Shown: positions 43,582 through 52,160 of the stretch, in pieces
Numbering within the stretch: position 1 is the stretch's first letter
How the letters are laid out: each line of letters begins with the position of its first letter
Origin: an uncultured Bacteroidales bacterium
GTDB lineage: Bacteria; Bacteroidota; Bacteroidia; Bacteroidales; Bacteroidaceae
NCBI GenBank assembly: GCA_945833885.1
Contig: CAMAFY010000016.1
Coordinates: 1-54,174, forward strand
DNA: 54,174 bases
Direction of reading: 5' to 3'
Notes under the pieces: generated by a model
Database searches by the model: none
Seen by the model: the letters and a program-made list of their open reading frames with translations, nothing else
What the model was told of the DNA's origin: nothing
Position numbers and translations under genes: made by a program

Positions 43582-43690
43582 GGATAATGTCCGTCGGTGT
43601 GTCGGATAAATTCCGCCGACATACCGGATAATGTGTTCGGTTTTCCGGACAATTCCTCCCGACATCTCCGCATACGGCATCCTTTTACGC
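43582..43690. repeat. 22-bp tandem array after ssb
   Basis: Four units starting GGATAATGTCC (43582), GGATAAATTCC (43604), GGATAATGTG (43626) and GGACAATTCC (43647), at 22, 22 and 21 bp spacing. It lies in the ssb 3' untranslated region, before its terminator. Confidence 0.8.
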
Positions 43691-43771
43691 AGGACATCTT
43701 ATTCCGTCATATCCGCATCTTTCACCTTCGATATGGAATAATTTGAAGGCATTTACCCCTTTTCTTATCCG

Positions 43772-43816
43772 ACAGCCCCCGAAAGTCTATTGCAAGGCTT
43801 TCGGGGGCTGTGTTTT
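43772..43816 (+). terminator. Terminator of ssb
   Basis: A perfect 14-bp stem, ACAGCCCCCGAAAG (43772-43785) with CTTTCGGGGGCTGT (43798-43811), 12-nt loop, followed by TTTTTGTG on the plus strand. Confidence 0.95.
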
Positions 43817-43968
43817 TGTGTGCGGTAGTCACATGCTTGTTTTCCGCATATCTGTTTCATGTTTTTGCGGTGTCGTTCCGCTGCGCTTCCTGTAAATGTC
43901 TGTCGCATTTTCCGTTGTTGTGAAGGGTATGTGTGGCAGGCTTTTTCCCATACTTGGGAAAGGCGTGC

Positions 43969-44056
43969 GGAAAGTGCGGAGGTTTACGGTGAAAAATGCG
44001 GCACTTTCCATACGAAACATCGGAACTTTCGGGCGGAAAGTTCCGATGTTTTTTGT
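43969..44056. repeat. 22-bp tandem array upstream of the lipoprotein gene's end
   Basis: Four units of exactly 22 bp (43969, 43991, 44013, 44035), the first and last of the form GGAAAGTGCGGAGGTTT or GGAAAGTTCCGATGTTT. The middle two look like the inverse-complement type (GCACTTTCC, GGAACTTTC), so the unit is partly palindromic. Confidence 0.85.
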
Positions 44057-44182
44057 CATGTTACTCAGACCTTGATGGGAAATGTGGCGCGTCGGTTGCG
44101 ACAACCTGCCGGCGGATGAGGCTCAGACGGTTGTACGCTCCGTCCGCCTTCCCGTACCATACGGAGCATGGCGCGGAAAACC

Positions 44183-44926
44183 TCATTGCGATGTGGCGTG
44201 TACCAGACGTATGGAGTAGGTGGTCTTCGCTCCCGATTTCGTGACTTTCGAGCCTGGATACAGGCGGAAAGTCTTTTCGCCATCGGCGCACAGATAGCGG
44301 AGGTCGTTGGAAAACGTATCCCATCCCTTCTTTTCGAGGTTGCTTTTTCCGGGAGAAATGAAATTGTTGAACAAAGGAATGGGCTCATTACCATAAGCCA
44401 TTTTTTCAGAACCTAAGAAGGTCATCAGGGTTCTTGCCTCGTCTTCTGTGGGCAGACGCCAATCTTCAAGTTCCTCTTCCTTGTAGTTCTCGATGTATTC
44501 CCGTGTTCCTGCGAAGAGGAATTCGTCGGCGAAGGCACCATAATATCCGCATACTTCTTCGCGCGAAAGGTAGAAAAGTTCGTCTATCTCCATGTGTTTC
44601 CCATCGATGATGCGGATGACCGTGCCATCGATTTCCACTATCGGCGCTTCCTCGTCGCCGTCTTTGTCGCCATCGTCATCGTTTCCGCTGCTGTCATCTC
44701 CTGAGGTGGTGCCGCCGTTGTCGCCGTCGTCCGCCGGATTTTCCCCGTCGTCGCCATCGGAAGTCTGGCCGTCATCCCCTCCATCCTCCGGCTTTTCCGT
44801 GTCGTTCGCCGTGGGTGGTTGCGGGCCTTCGTCCTCTGTCGGAAGGTCAATCTCCCCGCATCCGTTGCAGAAAATGCAGAGCGGCAGCAGGAAAAGGCGT
44901 AGAAAATGGCGGAAAAACGTGGGCAT
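44183..44926 (-). CDS. Lipoprotein with Asp/Gly-rich linker and FISUMP/DUF1566-like domain
   Basis: A 247-residue lipoprotein. Start at 44926 (MPTFFRHFLRLFLLPLCIFCNGC) gives a signal with Cys at the lipobox; the open frame to 45190 is not used and overlaps cydB. Residues ~30-90 are a very acidic Asp/Gly/Ser linker (DGDDG repeats) that probably holds the C-domain away from the membrane. The C-terminal ~130 residues, with the DWRLPTEDEARTLMTFL phrase, resemble the carbohydrate-binding-like FISUMP/DUF1566 (formylglycine-like C-type lectin) fold. I do not know a defined function. Position after cydB is probably not functionally linked. Confidence 0.75.
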   Translation of the reverse strand: MPTFFRHFLRLFLLPLCIFCNGCGEIDLPTEDEGPQPPTANDTEKPEDGGDDGQTSDGDDGENPADDGDNGGTTSGDDSSGNDDDGDKDGDEEAPIVEIDGTVIRIIDGKHMEIDELFYLSREEVCGYYGAFADEFLFAGTREYIENYKEEELEDWRLPTEDEARTLMTFLGSEKMAYGNEPIPLFNNFISPGKSNLEKKGWDTFSNDLRYLCADGEKTFRLYPGSKVTKSGAKTTYSIRLVHATSQ

Positions 44927-45104
44927 GGCTATTGGGAATTGGCGGGAGGAAAAAGGAATAAGTGCAGGGCGGAGAGGCGGTGCGGACGGTTCTTTCCGGC
45001 CTCCTTTTCCGCAGATGGGGCAACAATGGATGGCGGGAGAAAAACGGAAGGTCCGGCATACCGCCCCATTCATGCGGCATGGGATGGTCCAAGGCCTTGC
45101 GGCA

Positions 45105-46238
45105 TCAGTATTTATGCTCGGAATTTTCGAGTTCCGTCCGCGAGAGTCCGGGAATGTCAATGCTGCGCCATGCCCATACGATATAGGCAAGCACGAAGGG
45201 AATGAGCGCGCTGACGATGGTCATGGCACGGAGTGTGAACTCGCTCGACGAACTGTTTCCGAGGTGAAGTGACGACTGTGTGTCGGCCAGGCTCGGATAG
45301 TAGCAGGTCTGATTGAGGCCTGCCACGAGGAAAAGGGCGAGGACCGTGAACACCGTACCCGCACCGGCGAACCATATTCCGCAGCGCTTTTGACGGACAA
45401 TGGAGACGAAAAGTCCGTAAAGTACGGCAACGACGCCCACAAGGAAGAGTGCCAGCACCAGAGGAAGTGCGAGGAAATTGTGGAGATACTTGAAATCTTC
45501 CACCACAACCGTTCCGTCGTTGCCGACAGCCCAGCCCTGTGCGGTCAGCAGATAGGCGACAAAAGGCAGGAAGGAGAGGAGAAAGAGGGCTGCATTCACC
45601 AATACGGCACGACGGAAACGCGGTTGCAGCGCCTCCTCGTTGATGTTGTTCTGCAGGTACAGTGCGCCGAGCGTGCGGCTGAGCATGAGTACGGCAAAGC
45701 CGAGAATCTGATTCCAGGGGTTGCACACCGCCTCAAGACCGTGCCAGGGACTTGCCCATGACGAGATGGAAGCGCCGGAAATCATGGAGTCTCTGCAGAC
45801 AATGAACTCGGCACCATTGAAGAATGTGCCTACGGCAACGCCGACAAGGAAGGGGCCGAACACACCATTGAGGACAAGAAAGCGGCGATATCCGTCCGTA
45901 CCGAAGACGTTTCCGGGCTTCGATTGGAACTCATAGGCCACAGCCTGCAGGATAAAGGAGAAAAGGATCAGCATCCACACCCAATAAGCGCCGCCGAACG
46001 AGGTGCTGTAAAAGAGGGGGAAGGAGGCAAAGAACGCACCTCCGAAGGTGACGAGCGTGGTGAATGTGAATTCCCATTTGCGTCCGGTGGCATTGACAAT
46101 GAGACTTCGTTCGGCATTGTTGCGTCCAAGACTGAAGATCTGGCTGTTGGCACCCTGCACAAAGGTGAGGAACACAAAGAGTCCGGCCAGCAGACTGACC
46201 AGGAACCACCAGTATTGTTGTAGGAAGGAATACGTCAT
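45105..46238 (-). CDS. cydB: Cytochrome bd oxidase subunit II
   Basis: A 377-residue integral membrane subunit of the bd quinol oxidase. It begins MTYSFLQQYWWFLVSLLAGLFVFLTFVQGANSQI, has RSLIVNATGRKWEFTFTTLVTFGGAFFASFPLFY and a C-terminal helix ALIPFVLAYIVWAWRSI. Nine hydrophobic segments can be counted. It supports CydA and the quinol site. It lies 87 bp after cydA. bd oxidase lets this anaerobe scavenge or tolerate low oxygen. Confidence 0.97.
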   Translation of the reverse strand: MTYSFLQQYWWFLVSLLAGLFVFLTFVQGANSQIFSLGRNNAERSLIVNATGRKWEFTFTTLVTFGGAFFASFPLFYSTSFGGAYWVWMLILFSFILQAVAYEFQSKPGNVFGTDGYRRFLVLNGVFGPFLVGVAVGTFFNGAEFIVCRDSMISGASISSWASPWHGLEAVCNPWNQILGFAVLMLSRTLGALYLQNNINEEALQPRFRRAVLVNAALFLLSFLPFVAYLLTAQGWAVGNDGTVVVEDFKYLHNFLALPLVLALFLVGVVAVLYGLFVSIVRQKRCGIWFAGAGTVFTVLALFLVAGLNQTCYYPSLADTQSSLHLGNSSSSEFTLRAMTIVSALIPFVLAYIVWAWRSIDIPGLSRTELENSEHKY

Positions 46239-46325
46239 AGGAAATGAACGATGAGGGGTTGTTGCATGTTTTTAGGGGAGTCTTTGGTGGGTTTTATGGA
46301 TTTCCACCATATTTGTTTGGGAGCC

Positions 46326-47798
46326 TTATGCCTGATATTCGCGTATGGCACGGAGCATAATGCGGATTTCCGCCACAAGAAGTGCGGTGAAGATGAGGGC
46401 AAAGATGCAGGTGGTGGCCAGCACATGGCCGCTGCTCAGACTGCTGACGCCGGCATTCACCGGGAGAAGTCCTTGAATGGCCCAGGGTTGACGCCCTACT
46501 TCGGCGACAATCCATCCGCACTGTCCGGCAATGTATACGCAGGGCAGCGCCAGAAGGGCGGCATAGTGGAAGGGCTTGAACCGCTCAAGTTGCTGCTTGT
46601 AGCCCAGCCATAGGCCGAGAAGGAAGATGAGGACAACGAAACTTCCCAAACCTATCATCAGACGGAACGACCAGTATACGACAGGAACATTGGGCACCAG
46701 GTCCTCGGCAGAGGAGAGATAGCCATAGCCGAAGTAGGACTTGTGTTCATTGAATTCCGTCAACGCCTGCTGGGCTGCGGCAGGATCGGACTTGCGCAGT
46801 CGGCGATAATCACTGAAAGCCTCCAATGCCACCTTGCCTTTTGCAATCTTTTGGGCTCCGCTTTCCACGGTTTCGCCCTGCTGGTTCGTATATCCGTTAT
46901 CGGTGATGTCGTTGATGCCGGGGACAAAGCCGTTGAAATCGTGTGTGGCAAGGACACTTAGCATGTGAGGAATCTCCAGTCCGGGGACAATACTGAAGGG
47001 TGCGGCGTCGGAACCTTCCATAAGTCCTTCGGCAGCCGCCAACTTCATCGGCTGCGTTTTTGCGATGTCCACACCCGAAGCATCGCCGGCACCCATGCAG
47101 CCGAGCGAACCTATGAGTCCGACAATGGCGGCAACCTTGATGCTACGTTTGGCGAAATCCATGTTGCGGCCTTTAAGAAGGTACCAGCAACTGACGGCAA
47201 TGACGAAGACGGCACCCGTCATCCAACCGCTGAGAACCGTGTGGGAGAACTTGATGACTGCCGTTGGAGAGAACGCCACGGCAAAGAAATCGAGCATCTC
47301 ATTGCGGACGGTTTCGGGGTTGAACTCCATGCCTACGGGGTGCTGCATCCACGAATTGGCTACCAGAATCCACCATGCTGAGATGGTGGCTCCCAATACG
47401 GTGAGCCAAGTTGAGGCAAGATGGGCACGACGGCTCAGTTTTTCCCATCCGAAAAACATGAGGGCGATGAAGGTTGCTTCCATGAAAAAGGCCAGAATGC
47501 CCTCAATGGCAAGGGGAGCACCAAAGATGTCGCCCACAAACCACGAATAGTTCGACCAGTTTGTGCCGAACTCAAATTCAAGAATGATGCCTGTGGCGAC
47601 GCCAACAGCAAAGTTGATACCGAAAAGTTTTTGCCAAAATTGGGCTGTACGCTTCCAGAAATCGTCGCCGGAGCGGACATAAAGTGTTTCCATGACCGAC
47701 ATGACGATGCCGAGGCCCAGCGTCAGAGGCACGAAGAGCCAATGGTAGCATGCCGTAAGAGCAAACTGGAAACGGGAAAGAAAGAGCAGTTCGTTCAT
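46326..47798 (-). CDS. cydA: Cytochrome bd oxidase subunit I
   Basis: A 490-residue subunit carrying hemes b558, b595 and d. Conserved regions: SRFQFALTACYHWLFVPLTLGLG with the heme b595 His19, the GDIFGAPLAIEGILAFFMEATFIAL segment with Glu ligands, the PTAVIKFSHTVLSGWMTGAVFV His, and the quinol-site GWIVAEVGRQPWAIQGLLPV. The Q-loop is short, the type common in Bacteroidota. The order DUF4492-cydA-cydB is one operon. Confidence 0.97.
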   Translation of the reverse strand: MNELLFLSRFQFALTACYHWLFVPLTLGLGIVMSVMETLYVRSGDDFWKRTAQFWQKLFGINFAVGVATGIILEFEFGTNWSNYSWFVGDIFGAPLAIEGILAFFMEATFIALMFFGWEKLSRRAHLASTWLTVLGATISAWWILVANSWMQHPVGMEFNPETVRNEMLDFFAVAFSPTAVIKFSHTVLSGWMTGAVFVIAVSCWYLLKGRNMDFAKRSIKVAAIVGLIGSLGCMGAGDASGVDIAKTQPMKLAAAEGLMEGSDAAPFSIVPGLEIPHMLSVLATHDFNGFVPGINDITDNGYTNQQGETVESGAQKIAKGKVALEAFSDYRRLRKSDPAAAQQALTEFNEHKSYFGYGYLSSAEDLVPNVPVVYWSFRLMIGLGSFVVLIFLLGLWLGYKQQLERFKPFHYAALLALPCVYIAGQCGWIVAEVGRQPWAIQGLLPVNAGVSSLSSGHVLATTCIFALIFTALLVAEIRIMLRAIREYQA

Positions 47799-47853
47799 AG
47801 TATTCGTTAAGGGTTAAGAGTAATCTGTGGGAAAAAAGGTAGGGGAATACAGA

Positions 47854-48015
47854 CTATTGGGCGATTGTCGGCGCCACAGGTTGGAAGAAAAAAAGGCGCA
47901 GAATGACGAAAAGTACAAAGAGTTTGATGAGGATAATCGCCCACAGTTGGCGTCCCCACGTCATTTTGCGAAAGCCTTCAAGGTAAAAGTTTACGATACG
48001 ACGGAGGAGTTGCAT
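47854..48015 (-). CDS. DUF4492 small membrane protein preceding cydA
   Basis: A 53-residue protein starting at 48015 (MQLLRRIVNFYLEGFRKMTWG). The open frame to 48306 upstream is not used. It has one hydrophobic helix (WAIILIKLFVLFVILRLFFF) and matches the DUF4492 family that precedes cydAB in Bacteroidota. It could be a small accessory subunit of the bd oxidase, comparable in size to CydX, but that is inference. It lies 55 bp before cydA. Confidence 0.88.
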   Translation of the reverse strand: MQLLRRIVNFYLEGFRKMTWGRQLWAIILIKLFVLFVILRLFFFQPVAPTIAQ

Positions 48016-48317
48016 GGCAATGTTTTGAATTTTAGGGAGGAAGCAATGGCGGAAAAAAACTTTTTCCTCCTTCTTCCCGCCGCCGTTGTTCAGGGTTTCT
48101 AGGGTATCGCTGCGGACAGCATCGGTTGGTGCTGCCCAAAAGCCTTCGGGGCAGAGGGGGTGTTGAGGGGGCAGACTGGCAGACAACGTGTTGCAGCAGA
48201 CGGAAGCCTGCCGGCCGGAAAGCCCCTGGCGGTGAGGGGCTTGTCTGATGTCGCTGATGAAAAGTCTGGGAAAATCCCCGTCAATCTTCCGCTTCCCCGA
48301 AGGCATTTGCCGGAGAA

Positions 48318-48785
48318 TCAGTCCTTGCTGTTCAGGTATGCGAGAATCTGTTCCGCGTGGATTTTCGTCTTAATCTCCTTCGGTGTGAAGATTTTTTCAA
48401 TGATTCCCTCCTCGTTGACGAGGTAGGTGGTGCGCAGGATGCCGATTGTGCGGCGTCCGCATGCCACCTTTTCGCCCCAGCATCCGAGCGTTTGGAGTAG
48501 GGTAGTGTCGACGTCTGCGATGAGAGGAAACTCCAAACCTTGGGCGTCTGCGAACTTTTTCTGCAGCGATTCCTTGTCCTTGCTCACGCCAACTACGGCA
48601 TATCCCGCTGCCGCGAGTTCGGGAAGGTGGGCCTGAAGTGAGCAGGCTTCTGCTGTGCATCCGCTGGTATTGGCCTTGGGATAACTGTAAAGTACGAGTT
48701 TACGTCCGGCAAAATCGGAGAATTTTACGGGATTTCCGTTCTGGTCGGTTCCCAGAACTTCGGGGATACGGTCGCCTACATTCAT
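48318..48785 (-). CDS. bcp: Thiol peroxidase Bcp/PrxQ
   Basis: A 155-residue thioredoxin-fold peroxiredoxin that reduces hydroperoxides. The catalytic motif is ANTSGCTAEACSLQ, where the first Cys is peroxidatic and the Cys five residues later is the resolving one, the PrxQ pattern. The rest, VGVSKDKESLQKKFAD and RTTYLVNEEGIIEKIF, fits the family. It lies upstream of the bd oxidase operon, which is a plausible oxygen-defence neighbourhood. Confidence 0.96.
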   Translation of the reverse strand: MNVGDRIPEVLGTDQNGNPVKFSDFAGRKLVLYSYPKANTSGCTAEACSLQAHLPELAAAGYAVVGVSKDKESLQKKFADAQGLEFPLIADVDTTLLQTLGCWGEKVACGRRTIGILRTTYLVNEEGIIEKIFTPKEIKTKIHAEQILAYLNSKD

Positions 48786-48943
48786 GGTGTTGGTTTGTCT
48801 TTTGAAGATGGTTGGTTTGACATGGTGGGTTCTGCAGGTCGGTCTTGCCGGTTTTTAAGTCTGCTCCCGAGGCTGATTTTTTCAGGGAATCAAGGTGTCT
48901 TGTTCGTTAAACTACTGAAGGAACAGCCGTTCTTGGTTGGAAA

Positions 48944-49119
48944 AAGGCCGGAAAGCGGTACTGAAATGGCCGAAAATCAGTGCCGGATAGGCCGGAAATC
49001 AGCACAAGATAGACCGGAAATCAGCGCCGGATAGGCCGGAAGTCAATACAAAAATGACTGGACGACGGCACAAAAAAGGCCGGGGCGACGGTACTGAATA
49101 GACCGGAAGATGACACAGT
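48944..49119. repeat. 22-bp tandem array, eight units
   Basis: Eight consecutive 22-bp units start near 48944, 48966, 48988, 49010, 49032, 49054, 49076 and 49098. They share AGGCCGGAAATCAGC with variations. The last unit (AATAGACCGGAAGATGACAC) overlaps the start of element copy E. Confidence 0.93.
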
Positions 49120-49175
49120 CTAACCCACAAATAAAATGATGTTTTACGGTGGTGTTTGATGGAAACCACCCTGCA
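49085..49175 (-). repeat. Dispersed element copy E
   Basis: Read on the minus strand from 49175: GGTGGTTTCCATCAAACACC, then ACCACCGTAAAACATCATTTT, GTGGGTTAGACTGTGTC and ATCTTCCGGTCT, the same order of blocks as copies A-C. The final CTTCCGGTCT belongs also to the 22-bp array. Confidence 0.7.
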
Positions 49176-49390
49176 TTTTTTACGGAATCTTCCATCAGCA
49201 GCCTCCTGACCTCGGGACATCTTGTAAGGATGTTGAGGACGTGTGGCGGCGAAATGTGGAAGAAATGTTTCCGCTATGCCTCGCAAATTTACAATAAATG
49301 CAATGAAATCATTTTAGGACATCGCGTGTTTTTTACTTTTTTCCACACCTTTTACCGTATTTTTACCGGAAAACCTCCTTTTAAGGCACG

Positions 49391-49419
49391 AAAAAAGGCG
49401 ACACACAGTCGCCTTTTAT
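49391..49419. terminator. Terminator of dnaG
   Basis: AAAAGGCGAC (49393-49402) pairs with GTCGCCTTTT (49408-49417) around a 5-nt loop. It is bidirectional, with U-runs on both strands. It lies ~50 bases after the dnaG stop. Confidence 0.92.
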
Positions 49420-49468
49420 TTTGAAATACAATGGATGTCTTTCCTATGAATGCCTACAAAGTGTGGCA

Positions 49469-51583
49469 TCAACGTGCGAGGATTCGTCCGCCAAGCACCT
49501 TTGCCAACTGGCGTTCTATGGTGTGTAGTTCGGTCAGACGTTGCATCATCCGGCACATTTCCTCGTCGTTGTAGCCGTTTCCGTTGGAGTTGAAGGCCTG
49601 CGACAGGGATTCCTTCTCGACAAGTACCAAAGCATACTTCAGTTCGTGCACGGCTCGGGGGATGGTAGTGTAGAGCCTTTGCTCCTCAGGCACGTATTCC
49701 CGGGCCTGATTCGTGGAGAGTTGTATGGTGTCTTGCTGCAATCCCACAGCCATAGCGCTGACACATTCGTCGGGATATTGGATAAAATGCTCGATGGTGC
49801 TGAAAAAAACGCCCGGTTCCGGCGCGTTTTCCATGAATTCCTCCACCTTCTGCACCGCCATTTGCAGGATTTCGTTGAACAGAGGTTGGGAGAATCTGAT
49901 GCCGTCGGCTTCAAGTTCCGCCATGATGTACGGTGCCACGAACGGACTTCCCTCCTCTGCGAGCAGTCGTCTGGCGCGTGGTTGTACGGCCGTTTCCTCA
50001 GTTTCCGTTGCCGTGTCCGCTTCCTGGTCATTGTGACCGCCGGTCTTCCAGCGTCTTTCCACCTCTTCCTGTTTGAGCAACAGCGGCATTCCTCCGTAGA
50101 GCATCACCTTTGAAATCAGGTTTCTTTCGCTTTCTGCCAGTCGTCGTTGGGCGGTAGAGGCGTGGACTGCCTGTGGAATCCTTTGCGGAGTTTCGGGCTT
50201 TTCCTCGACGGATGGCGTGGGTGTGGTGGCATTTTGCGCGTTATTGTCGGTCTCACCGTCGCGGACGCGCTTGCGGAAGATGGTGATTTCGTTCAGAAGT
50301 GTGGACTCGTCGACCTTCATGCGTTGTGAAAGGTCGCGGACATATTCGCCCCTGAGCACCTCATCCGGGATGATGGCGATGCTTTCCACGATATCTTTGA
50401 TGGCTGATGCACGGCGGATGGGGTCCTGCGATGCCTCTTTCAGGAGGAACGAAGCCTTGAAAGTGATGAAGTCGGTTTCGTTCTTTTCGATGTAATCCCG
50501 CAGGGCTTCCGGGCTGTGGCCTTGCGCAAAGGTGTCGGGGTCCTCGCCATCGGGGAGCATCAGTACGCGGATGTTGAGGCCTTCTGTCAGCAACATGTTC
50601 ACGCCGCGCAGGGCTGCGTGTATGCCGGCTGCGTCACCATCGTAGAGAAGTGTGACGTTTTCGGTGAAGCGGTGGAGGAGTTTCACCTGCTGGGTGGTGA
50701 GCGAGGTGCCGCTCGATGCCACAACATTCTGCACGCCGGCCTGGAACATGGATATCACATCGAGGTAACCCTCAACGAGAAATACCTTGTTGTATTTGGC
50801 AATGTATTGCTTGGCCTGATAGAGACCGTAGAGTTCGTTCTTCTTATGGTAGATGTCCGACTCGGGAGAGTTGACGTATTTGCCGATGCTTTTCGCCTTT
50901 TGCTCTTCTTTTGACAGGAGTGTTCGGCCACCGAATGCCACGACGCGTCCCGAAATGGTGAAGACCGGGAAGATGACGCGTCCGTAATACCGGTCGGAGA
51001 GTTTGCCGTCGTGACCTTCGATGGACAGACCCGTGTCGATGAGATATTTGCGGTCGTAGCCCTTTTCCGTGGCTTCGTAGGAGAGTGCCGTGCGCGATGC
51101 GGGTGAAAAGCCCAGTTGAAAGAGGCGGATAATGTCGTCGCGCAGGCCGCGTTGGCGGAAGTACGTCATGCCAATGGCGGCACCCTCGGCCGATTCATGG
51201 AGTGTTCGGACGAAAAAGTCCCGTGCCCACTCGTTGACAATGAACATCGCCTCGCGACTGTTCTGGCTTTCCCGCTCCTCGTCGCTGAGTTCCCGCTCCT
51301 GAACTTCAATGCCATACTTCCGCGCCAGCCATTTCATGGCCTCGACATACGAGAGTTGCTCATGCTTCATCAGGAAACTTACGGCATCGCCACCGTTACC
51401 ACAACTGAAGCATTTGCAGATCTGTTTGGAGGGAGACACCATGAATGAAGGGGTCTTTTCGTCGTGAAACGGACAAAGACCCTTGTAGTTGGCGCCGGAT
51501 TTGCGGAGGCTGACGAATTCGCCAACCACCTGTACGATGTCTGCGGCCGCCCTGATGCGTGCTATGGTGTTGCTGTCAATCAT
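49469..51583 (-). CDS. dnaG: DNA primase
   Basis: A 704-residue replicative primase. I start it at 51583 (MIDSNTIARIRAAADIVQVVG), 16 codons inside the open frame, because it matches the family. The CHC2 zinc finger is C37-x2-H40 and C58-x2-C61. The TOPRIM domain contains FLVEGYLDVISMF (Glu) and LLYDGDAAGIHAALR (DxD). After the core comes a linker rich in Thr/Pro/Glu, and a C-terminal helicase-binding helical region. The length is above the E. coli enzyme's (581 residues). A TAAATTTG box lies 46-53 bases upstream. Confidence 0.97.
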   Translation of the reverse strand: MIDSNTIARIRAAADIVQVVGEFVSLRKSGANYKGLCPFHDEKTPSFMVSPSKQICKCFSCGNGGDAVSFLMKHEQLSYVEAMKWLARKYGIEVQERELSDEERESQNSREAMFIVNEWARDFFVRTLHESAEGAAIGMTYFRQRGLRDDIIRLFQLGFSPASRTALSYEATEKGYDRKYLIDTGLSIEGHDGKLSDRYYGRVIFPVFTISGRVVAFGGRTLLSKEEQKAKSIGKYVNSPESDIYHKKNELYGLYQAKQYIAKYNKVFLVEGYLDVISMFQAGVQNVVASSGTSLTTQQVKLLHRFTENVTLLYDGDAAGIHAALRGVNMLLTEGLNIRVLMLPDGEDPDTFAQGHSPEALRDYIEKNETDFITFKASFLLKEASQDPIRRASAIKDIVESIAIIPDEVLRGEYVRDLSQRMKVDESTLLNEITIFRKRVRDGETDNNAQNATTPTPSVEEKPETPQRIPQAVHASTAQRRLAESERNLISKVMLYGGMPLLLKQEEVERRWKTGGHNDQEADTATETEETAVQPRARRLLAEEGSPFVAPYIMAELEADGIRFSQPLFNEILQMAVQKVEEFMENAPEPGVFFSTIEHFIQYPDECVSAMAVGLQQDTIQLSTNQAREYVPEEQRLYTTIPRAVHELKYALVLVEKESLSQAFNSNGNGYNDEEMCRMMQRLTELHTIERQLAKVLGGRILAR

Positions 51584-51628
51584 GGAAAGTGCTGGGAAAT
51601 CTGGGACGATTTGCTGCCAGAAATGACG

Positions 51629-51636
51629 CAAATTTA
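51629..51636 (-). promoter_or_regulatory. Predicted -7 box of dnaG
   Basis: TAAATTTG on the minus strand (51629-51636), expected start near 51622, leader ~38 nt. No matching TTTG at the normal 19-bp distance was seen, so it is tentative. Confidence 0.45.
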
Positions 51637-52160
51637 CGACTTTATCGTGATTTCATCCGCTATCGCTTCTGTTTTTTTCGTTCAACGGTATAAAAATGTC
51701 CGCAAAGTTTGAAAATAATGTGTAATTTTGCGGCATTGAATGTTCCGCATTCCGACAACGTACATGCCGTGCCGCGTGCCGTCGGTAGCGCATCAGCCGC
51801 ACGGATTTCGCCGCAGACCCCGTTCCCGCTGTGCCGCGTCCTGTGCCGGCAAGGGTGCTTTCCCCGGTGTGTATGCCGCCGCGTTTTGTATAAATTCAAT
51901 CCGCGTTTTGTATAAATTCAGCCATCTTTTTTTATAAATAGGCAATGCTTCTTTTTCGCAAAGACGGCGCATCTATTATAAATACACGGCACATCTTTTA
52001 TAGATAGACTGCACATCTTTGTTAAAAGACGACGCATCCGCCGCCTTCTTCCGCTTTTGCGGTTTTGCGGATATGGAGGTTCGGCATGGAAAAAGGGGCG
52101 AAAGTGAACGCTGCATCTGGAACACTCATCAATGTTTATCCATCGTTTTCAACGTCAACC
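51637..52160. other. 524-bp spacer between dnaG and the glucosaminidase gene
   Basis: Bidirectional regulatory region. It contains a plus-strand -7 box TAATTTTG (51723-51730) with AATAATGTG before it, the same motif as upstream of bamD. The 22-bp array at 51879-52032 follows. If that box is used, the plus-strand leader would be ~420 nt. No gene is supported. Confidence 0.5.
51879..52032. repeat. 22-bp tandem array in the leader of the glucosaminidase gene
   Basis: Seven units of 21-23 bp: two identical-start ones with CGCGTTTTGTATAAATTC (51879, 51901), then four of the CATCTTTTATAGATAG type (51923-52032). It lies between dnaG and the next plus-strand gene. Confidence 0.85.

Larger units (their letters stand above)
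48786..49468. other. 683-bp spacer with 22-bp array and element copy E
   Basis: No gene is supported. It contains the 22-bp array 48944-49119, the minus-oriented element copy E (49085-49175), and the dnaG terminator. Confidence 0.65.

Noticed and set aside
47854-48306. 150-residue version of the DUF4492 protein
   Set aside because: The first 97 residues are unlike the family and the region is GC-rich shadow; the internal ATG at 48015 fits the family.
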